Source: Micrococcaceae bacterium UBA7136
Lineage (GTDB): Bacteria; Actinomycetota; Actinomycetes; Actinomycetales; Micrococcaceae
Assembly (NCBI GenBank): GCA_002492045.1
Contig: DKXC01000147.1
Location: forward strand, 31,772 to 43,034
Length of the DNA stretch: 11,263 nt
Direction of reading: 5' to 3'
The position numbers were made by a program, and so were the translations under genes. The notes under the pieces are model-generated. The model was not told where the DNA came from and ran no database searches. It saw only the letters and a program-made list of their open reading frames with translations. Shown here in pieces: positions 7,179 to 11,263 of the stretch (the stretch's first letter is position 1; each line of letters opens with the position of its first letter).

Positions 7179-7932
7179 CCTGCAGCTCCTTGATGCGGCC
7201 CGCCACATCATCGGCAGTCATCAGGGCAGTACCCACCAGAATCCCGTCAAAGAAGGGAGCCAGCCGGGCAGCGTCCTGGCCACTAAAAATAGCCGACTCA
7301 GAGATATAAACCGGCTGATCCTCAAAATGCGGAGCCAAATCAAGACTGGTCTGAAGATCCACCTCAAAGGTGGTCAAATTGCGGTTATTTACCCCAATAA
7401 TCTTGGCCCCAATCCGATGGGCAACCTCCAGCTCAGCCAGGTCATGGGTCTCCACCAGAACCTCCAGGCCCAGGCCGGTCGCAAAATTGTAGAGCTCCTT
7501 GAGCCTGGCCTCAGGCAGGGCAGCCACAATCAGCAGAATCACCGTCGCACCCGCATTCAGGCTACGAACAATCTGCTTCTCATCAATAATGAAATCCTTA
7601 GCCAGGGTAGGAACCTGCACCTGGGCGGAAATCTCCTGCAAATAAGAAATATGGCCCTTAAAGAAAACCTCATCGGTCAGCACAGAAATCATGGCAGCCC
7701 CATTAGCCTCATAGGTCTTAGCCTGAGCAATAATATCCACCCCCAGGTTGATATTGCCCAGACTAGGGCTAGCCTTCTTGACCTCCGCAATGACCTGTAG
7801 CTTCTGAGGGTTCTGCCGAAGAAAATCATAGAAACTATAGGTCTTTCGCAGGGGCCGGGCCTCCTCTAGCTCAAGACCAGCCACCTCCTGGGCCTTCTGC
7901 TCTAGAATCCGGGGAAGAAAAGCCTGACTCAT
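7165..7932 (-). CDS. trpC: Indole-3-glycerol-phosphate synthase
   Basis: TrpC closes the indole ring, turning carboxyphenylaminodeoxyribulose phosphate into indole-3-glycerol phosphate with loss of CO2 and water. Family motifs run in order: VIAEVKKASPS with catalytic Glu50 and Lys52, LAKDFIID with Lys112, VETHD with Glu161, GVNNRNLTTFEVDL around Asn183, YISESAI with Glu212, and GILVGTALM for phosphate binding. At 255 aa it is a single-function enzyme of normal length. The ATG at 7932 overlaps the trpD stop as ATGA, with AGAGAGG seven bases upstream. The usual SPSKG reads SPSLG here. Large parts, such as TDEVFFKG, AKDFIIDEKQIVR and the C-terminus KELQVDKG, match my memory of pneumococcal-type TrpC closely. 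Confidence 0.97.
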   Translation of the reverse strand: MSQAFLPRILEQKAQEVAGLELEEARPLRKTYSFYDFLRQNPQKLQVIAEVKKASPSLGNINLGVDIIAQAKTYEANGAAMISVLTDEVFFKGHISYLQEISAQVQVPTLAKDFIIDEKQIVRSLNAGATVILLIVAALPEARLKELYNFATGLGLEVLVETHDLAELEVAHRIGAKIIGVNNRNLTTFEVDLQTSLDLAPHFEDQPVYISESAIFSGQDAARLAPFFDGILVGTALMTADDVAGRIKELQVDKG

Positions 7933-8933
7933 ACCTGTACCTCTCTCAGCTGCTCAAGTTTCCTAAAAGCCGAACCATCCGCCAGCAGGCCACGGGCCAA
8001 ATCCACACCAGCCCCGATACTCTCCACCTTGCCATGAGCAAAAAAGCCCAGACCAGCATTAAGAACCGTCGTCTCAAGGTAGGGGCTGGCCTCATTCCGC
8101 AGGACACTGAGCAAAATCTCAGCATTCTCAGCCGCGTCACCGCCACTAATATCAGCCAGCTCAACCCTGGGCATGCCCAAATCTTCATGGGTGAACCGGT
8201 GCTGACTAATCCTGCCCCCATCTAGCAGGGTGTAGGTGTTAGTACCGTAGAGGGCCGCCTCATCCATATTGTCTGGCCCGGTAATAATCACCGCCCGCTG
8301 ACGCCCCAGCCCCCTAAGAGCACGAGCCACCAGCTCCTGCAGCTCCACCCGGTAAAGACCCATCAGCTGGGTCTGCAAATTAACCGGGTTAGCCAGCGGC
8401 CCCACCAGGTTCATAACGGTAGGGATTCCCAAGGCCTGGCGGGCAGGCCCAATAAAACGCATAGCCGGGTGCACGGTCTGAGCAAAAATGAAGGCCAAAC
8501 CAACCCGGTCAAGAGCCCGCGCCAGCACCTCAGGAGAAGCCGCCACATTAATGCCCAAGGCCTCCAGGACGTCCGCCGAACCAGACTTAGAGGAGATAGA
8601 ACGATTACCGGCCTTAGCCATACAAATCCCGCCCGCAGCCAACAGGAAGCAGGCCGTAGTAGAAACATTAAAACTGTAGGACTGGTCGCCGCCGGTGCCA
8701 CAGTTACACATGGCATCATCGAAAGTCTGAGGCAGAGCAACCGCATGGGTCTTAAGAGACTGGACGATGCCAGTTATCTCGTCCGCGGTTTCGCCCTTAG
8801 TCTTTAGGCCCAGCAGAAGAGCCGCAATCTGGCTTTCTGTCAGCTGGCCGTCCAAAATACGGTCAAAGATGTCTTTAACCTGGGCCTGGCCCAGATCTTC
8901 ACCGTCGGAGATCTTTAAGAATATTTCCTTCAC
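7929..8933 (-). CDS. trpD: Anthranilate phosphoribosyltransferase
   Basis: TrpD transfers the phosphoribosyl group of PRPP to anthranilate. The protein starts with a helical domain typical of the family (LTESQIAALLLGLKTKGET at 31-49), followed by the PRPP/Mg site CGTGGD (78-83), FNVSTT (88-93), and NRSISSKSGSADVLEALG, then HPAMRFIGPAR and MNLVGPLANP. At 334 aa it has standard length. The open frame extends to 8999, but the 22 extra residues overlap trpG and do not look conserved. GTG 8933 is preferred because AGGA (8944-8941) lies seven bases upstream and the N-terminus then reads MKEIF as in homologues. It begins 13 bases after the trpG stop, the only real gap in the operon. The usual KHGNR is KAGNR here (Ala108); from memory, streptococcal enzymes also lack this His. 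Confidence 0.95.
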   Translation of the reverse strand: MKEIFLKISDGEDLGQAQVKDIFDRILDGQLTESQIAALLLGLKTKGETADEITGIVQSLKTHAVALPQTFDDAMCNCGTGGDQSYSFNVSTTACFLLAAGGICMAKAGNRSISSKSGSADVLEALGINVAASPEVLARALDRVGLAFIFAQTVHPAMRFIGPARQALGIPTVMNLVGPLANPVNLQTQLMGLYRVELQELVARALRGLGRQRAVIITGPDNMDEAALYGTNTYTLLDGGRISQHRFTHEDLGMPRVELADISGGDAAENAEILLSVLRNEASPYLETTVLNAGLGFFAHGKVESIGAGVDLARGLLADGSAFRKLEQLREVQV

Positions 8934-8946
8934 GCTCTTATCCTGT

Positions 8947-9534
8947 CTATCCCAAACTTTCAGACCGCTGGTTTTCAACCACCCTAATAAAGTTCTCAAT
9001 CATGGTCAGGCCGTCCGGGCTGCCGATGCTCTCTGGGTGGTACTGAAGCCCGTAAATCGGCAGGGTCTTATGCTGGATCGCCATAATTTCCTGGTCATCG
9101 GTGGTGATGGCAGTGACCTCAAAATCCTGGGGCATATCAGTGACCACAATAGAGTGGTAGCGCATGATCGGAACCTGCGGGCTAATCCCAGCAAAAATAG
9201 GGGAGGGCTCCTTAAAAATAATGTCGCTCTGCTTGCCGTGCATGATGTTCTGGGCCAGCCCCAGCTGACCCCCAAAAGACTCCGCAATAGCCTGGTGGCC
9301 CAGACAGATACCCAGAATAGGCTTGCTGCTGGCAAAGTCCTTAATCATGGCCTCCATCTTTCCAGCGTCCGCAGGCCAACCCGGCCCCGGCGAGAAAACC
9401 AGACCATCAGCCTCCTGCGCCGCAGCGTAAAGATTCTCATCATCGTTACGCAAAACCTCAACCTCGGTGAAGGTACCCAGGTACTGGGCCAGGTTGTAGG
9501 TGAAAGAATCATAGTTATCGACAAGCAGAATCAT
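8947..9534 (-). CDS. trpG: Anthranilate synthase glutaminase subunit
   Basis: TrpG is a class I glutamine amidotransferase that supplies ammonia to TrpE for anthranilate synthesis. The catalytic triad is Cys77 in GICLGHQ, His166 and Glu168 in QYHPES. The opening MILLVDNYDSFTYNL and the oxyanion-region sequence FSPGPGWP are typical of TrpG/PabA. At 195 aa it has standard length and no fused TrpD domain, unlike the enterobacterial bifunctional protein. The ATG at 9534 overlaps the trpE stop as ATGA, with GGAG seven bases upstream, which fits equimolar production of the two subunits. Sequence alone cannot exclude shared use with folate synthesis (PabA activity), but the location argues for tryptophan. 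Confidence 0.96.
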   Translation of the reverse strand: MILLVDNYDSFTYNLAQYLGTFTEVEVLRNDDENLYAAAQEADGLVFSPGPGWPADAGKMEAMIKDFASSKPILGICLGHQAIAESFGGQLGLAQNIMHGKQSDIIFKEPSPIFAGISPQVPIMRYHSIVVTDMPQDFEVTAITTDDQEIMAIQHKTLPIYGLQYHPESIGSPDGLTMIENFIRVVENQRSESLG

Positions 9535-10886
9535 AGGGCGTCTCCGATTCTTGTCATGGCCTTAGCCTTATTGATGGTTTCCTGAAACTCATTCTCGGGG
9601 ACACTGTCATAAACAATCCCAGCCCCCGCCTGCACATAGGCCTTCTGGCCCTTAAGAATCATGGTACGAATAGCAATAGCAAAATCCATGTCGCCCGAAG
9701 CCGAAAGGTAGCCAATAGCACCGGCATAGATGCCGCGCTTCTCCTGCTCAAGCTCATAAATTCGCCGCATAGCCCGAATCTTAGGGGCACCAGAAACAGT
9801 ACCGGCAGGCAGGGTGGACTTCAGGGCATCCAAGGGGCTGAGCTGCGGCAGCAACTGGCCGGTCACCACACTAGTCAGGTGCATGACATAGCGGAAATGC
9901 TCAACCTCCATGTAACTGGCCACCTTGACGCTGCCGTTCTGGGCGATCTTGCCAATATCGTTGCGGCCCAAATCAACCAGCATGCGATGCTCAGCCGTCT
10001 CCTTAATATCAGCCAGCAGCTCCTCAGCCAGGCGAGCGTCCTCCTCCGCATTGACCCCGCGGGGACGGGTGCCAGCAATGGGGTTAGTGGTCACCTCACC
10101 ATGCTTAACCGACACCAGGCTCTCAGGGCTGGCACCAATCACCTGGTAGTCACCAAAGTCGTAGAAGTAGAGGTAGTTAGAGGGGTTAGTGACCCGCAGA
10201 TTACGGTAGTAGTCCAGAGGGTCACCATAGAAATCAGCTGAGAAACGCTGGCTCAGGACGCACTGGAACATGTCACCCGAGCGAATAAGCTTCTTAGCCT
10301 TCTCGACCATACCGATAAAAGTATCCCGCTCAATATGGTTTGAGAACTTAAGGGCCTGCAAATCCTGCGGAGTGAACTCGTAAGGGGCCTGGGTCTGTAG
10401 CTCCTTCATGACGCGGGCCAGAGACTCACGCATGGCCTCGTCGCTGCGACCAGAGTAAATATTGTCCTCGACGACGTAAAGCTTCTCTTTTTTATTATCA
10501 AAAATCAGGTAGGACTCATAAATAAAAAAGTGCATATCTGGTGTATCGATAGTGCACTGCGGAATCTGGCCAATATTCTCGTAAAGGCTAATCATATCGT
10601 AGCCAATAAAACCAATAGCGCCACCAGCAAAAGGAAGATCAGACTGGGCACCCTTGTTGGTTACCTTGTGCAGGTAGTCCAGGGGGTCTTCCTCAACCGG
10701 CTGCCCGTCCCGGTAGAGGACGCCCTCCTTAAAGAGAATTTCAGCAACCGGATTGTAGGCAATAATAGAGAAGCGAGCATTTTCCTTTTCTCTAGGAATA
10801 GATTCAAGGATGACCTTTTTCTCTCCCTGGATACGCATGTAGGCCAAAATTGGGGTCAGGGTATCGGCAGGTAAAACTCTTCTCAT
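9531..10886 (-). CDS. trpE: Anthranilate synthase chorismate-binding subunit
   Basis: TrpE makes anthranilate from chorismate with ammonia from TrpG, the committed and normally feedback-inhibited step. Numbered from the chosen start, ILES (26-29) corresponds to the tryptophan-binding LLES site of other TrpE proteins, so inhibition by tryptophan is likely. The catalytic half shows PIAGTRPRG (269-277), ETAEHRMLVDLGRNDIG around His300, GTVSGAPK (362-369), RGIYAGAIGYL and DFAIAIRTM. It is about 451 aa. Three ATGs are possible. ATG 10886 has AGGAG five bases upstream (10896-10892) and starts MRRVL as homologues do; ATG 10889 is only two bases from that site. ATG 10907 has a weaker AAGGG six bases upstream and would add seven residues. 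The stretches PREKENARFS and NPSNYLYFYDFGDY look strongly streptococcal. The 5' third is unusually AT-rich. Confidence 0.96.
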   Translation of the reverse strand: MRRVLPADTLTPILAYMRIQGEKKVILESIPREKENARFSIIAYNPVAEILFKEGVLYRDGQPVEEDPLDYLHKVTNKGAQSDLPFAGGAIGFIGYDMISLYENIGQIPQCTIDTPDMHFFIYESYLIFDNKKEKLYVVEDNIYSGRSDEAMRESLARVMKELQTQAPYEFTPQDLQALKFSNHIERDTFIGMVEKAKKLIRSGDMFQCVLSQRFSADFYGDPLDYYRNLRVTNPSNYLYFYDFGDYQVIGASPESLVSVKHGEVTTNPIAGTRPRGVNAEEDARLAEELLADIKETAEHRMLVDLGRNDIGKIAQNGSVKVASYMEVEHFRYVMHLTSVVTGQLLPQLSPLDALKSTLPAGTVSGAPKIRAMRRIYELEQEKRGIYAGAIGYLSASGDMDFAIAIRTMILKGQKAYVQAGAGIVYDSVPENEFQETINKAKAMTRIGDAL

Positions 10887-10919
10887 CATGTCTCCTCTAG
10901 GTTGCATGTTTGACCCTTC

Positions 10920-10947
10920 TCACCAGGCTACCGCATCCACCCGGTGA
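10920..10947 (-). promoter_or_regulatory. Hairpin just upstream of the trpE ribosome binding site
   Basis: On the transcribed (minus) strand TCACCGGG (10947-10940) pairs with CCTGGTGA (10927-10920): eight base pairs including one G-U, closing a 12-base loop. There is no following U-run, so it is not an intrinsic terminator. It ends about 21 bases before the AGAGGAG of trpE and could affect translation or RNA stability. Its role is unknown. Confidence 0.4.
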
Positions 10948-11020
10948 TAGAAAGTTTTTAAAGCTCGGTCTCAGCCCTTGGGCTGTCTCACTTTCAGCAA
11001 GGAAGAAGGGGTCCTTGTTA

Positions 11021-11043
11021 GGGTGGGGTAGGGTCTTCTGGGG
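11021..11043 (+). other. Putative G-quadruplex motif upstream of trpE
   Basis: Four G-runs (11021-11023, 11025-11028, 11031-11033, 11040-11043) are separated by loops of 1, 2 and 6 bases, satisfying the usual G3+N1-7 rule. A fifth G-run lies just before at 11008-11011. The G-rich strand is the template strand for trp transcription, so a fold would form in DNA, not in the trp RNA. Its formation in the cell is unproven. Confidence 0.45.
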
Positions 11044-11050
11044 CTGCCGT

Positions 11051-11196
11051 GAGGCTTATTCATAAGGGTAGGTGAAGGCAGACTTGCAGCGAAGCCGCTG
11101 GCGCGGGGGCTGGCCTGAATCGCCGAGTTTAGCGATGCGAGAGGGATGCGGCAAGCGCGAGTCTGCAAGCCTAACCAGATCTTATGGATAAGCCTC
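11051..11196. repeat. MITE-like element with 16-bp terminal inverted repeats
   Basis: GAGGCTTATTCATAAG at 11051-11066 is the inverted counterpart of CTTATGGATAAGCCTC at 11181-11196, with one mismatch. Weaker pairing continues inward: GCAGACTTGC near 11078-11087 matches GCGAGTCTGC near 11157-11166 at 9 of 10 positions. A small hairpin, ATCGC (11119-11123) with GCGAT (11132-11136), sits near the exact centre. The 146-bp unit could thus fold into one long imperfect stem, as miniature inverted-repeat elements do. It has no open frame of its own and no clear target-site duplication. An alternative is a pair of operator sites, because each end has the palindromic core CTTATNNATAAG. Confidence 0.5.
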
Positions 11197-11209
11197 CCTC
11201 TGGACTTCT

Positions 11210-11225
11210 GAGGCTTATTCAAAAG
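11210..11225 (+). repeat. Third copy of the GAGGCTTATTC end sequence
   Basis: GAGGCTTATTCAAAAG differs from the left end of the adjacent inverted-repeat element at one base and has the same orientation. It starts 14 bases past that element's right end. It may be the end of a second element copy running out of the window, or a third binding site with a damaged palindrome. Confidence 0.5.
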
Positions 11226-11238
11226 TCTCCCCAGCCGC

Positions 11239-11257
11239 AAAAAACACCAACCCCCGC
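11239..11257 (-). terminator. Possible right arm and U-tract of a terminator cut by the window edge
   Basis: On the minus strand a GC-rich block, GCGGGGGTTGGTG (11257-11245), is followed immediately by TTTTTT (11244-11239). This is how the second arm and U-tract of an intrinsic terminator look. The matching left arm would lie beyond base 11263 and cannot be seen. If real, it ends an upstream minus-strand gene and isolates the trp operon from it. Confidence 0.25.
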
Positions 11258-11263
11258 ACCACC

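Larger units (their letters stand above)
10908..11263. other. Gene-free structured region upstream of the trp operon
   Basis: No believable gene lies in these 356 bases. They hold a hairpin at 10920-10947, a 14-base palindrome CAGCCCTTGGGCTG at 10972-10985, a G-quadruplex motif on the plus strand, a 146-bp inverted-repeat element, a further copy of its end, and an A6 run beside a GC-rich block at the window edge. On the minus strand I see no convincing -35/-10 pair (the best AT-rich spot reads CTTTAAAAACTTTCTATC, near 10965-10948), no leader peptide with tandem Trp codons, and no T-box consensus. Confidence 0.6.

Noticed and set aside
8767..9585. 272-codon plus-strand open frame across trpD and trpG
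   Set aside because: It spans the antisense of two confirmed genes and their junction, has no recognisable domain, and so is a shadow frame.
10920..10950. T-box riboswitch
   Set aside because: GGGTGGATGCGG resembles the start of the AGGGUGGNACCGCG element, but the ACCGCG half is missing. The TGGA bulge would not match the expected tRNA-Trp discriminator, and no Stem I was evident.
11181..11192. DnaA box or replication origin
   Set aside because: TTATCCATA differs from the TTATCCACA consensus by one base, but the match is explained by the palindrome CTTATNNATAAG. There is no dnaA/dnaN context and no AT-rich unwinding region.
4538..11225. Composite transposon carrying the trp operon between matching end repeats
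   Set aside because: The downstream repeat (TGAATGTGCC) and the upstream repeat (GAGGCTTATTC) are unrelated sequences, and no transposase or target duplication is present in the window.
10971..11240. 89-codon minus-strand open frame upstream of trpE
   Set aside because: It is basic and Pro/Ser/Arg-rich with no family likeness, and it runs straight through the inverted-repeat element. A leader peptide would need Trp codons in tandem, which it lacks.
1..11263. tRNA, rRNA or CRISPR array
   Set aside because: No cloverleaf-like segment, ribosomal RNA signature or regularly spaced repeat-spacer array was seen on either strand.

Overview
The window looks like chromosomal DNA from a fairly GC-rich Gram-positive, probably an actinomycete. 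This is inferred from CTG/GCC/CAG-rich codon use, frequent GTG and TTG starts, and a membrane-fusion protein anchored by a single N-terminal helix instead of a lipoprotein or outer-membrane arrangement. The genus cannot be fixed from the sequence alone. No RNA gene, intact transposase, prophage gene or CRISPR array was seen.

Layout. (1) Bases 3-644, + strand: the C-terminal half of a sugar-porter-type MFS transporter, cut by the window start. (2) Bases 797-4440, + strand: a three-gene MacAB-like export operon with a long coiled-coil adaptor (HlyD/MacA type), an ABC ATPase and a MacB/FtsX permease, packed 2-3 nt apart. (3) Bases 4441-4612: the convergent junction, holding a very strong 15-bp-stem terminator and a cluster of three 12-mer copies of a TGAATGTGCCNG repeat, two of which form a bulged hairpin. 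(4) Bases 4613-10886, - strand: a complete tryptophan operon in the order trpE-G-D-C-F-B-A, encoding every step from chorismate to tryptophan. Most junctions are ATGA or larger overlaps. (5) Bases 10908-11263: a gene-free, structured upstream region with a hairpin before trpE, a G-quadruplex motif, a 146-bp MITE-like inverted-repeat element, an extra copy of its end sequence, and what may be one arm of a terminator for a gene beyond the edge.

How the genes work together. TrpE with TrpG makes anthranilate. TrpD, TrpF and TrpC convert it to indole-3-glycerol phosphate, and TrpA/TrpB turn that into tryptophan. The three-gene ABC system should work as one efflux pump: the ATPase drives the permease, and the adaptor extends outside the membrane. 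No substrate gene lies beside it.

Most notable observation. The trp proteins closely resemble the streptococcal versions as remembered from family knowledge, while the neighbouring genes do not, and local GC falls to about 37% inside trpE against about 68% in the export operon. With repeat structures at both edges, the simplest reading is a complete, partly ameliorated trp operon acquired from a Streptococcus-like donor. I found no convincing wholly new system. The structured DNA upstream of trpE and the repeat cluster downstream of trpA are the parts least explained by known families.
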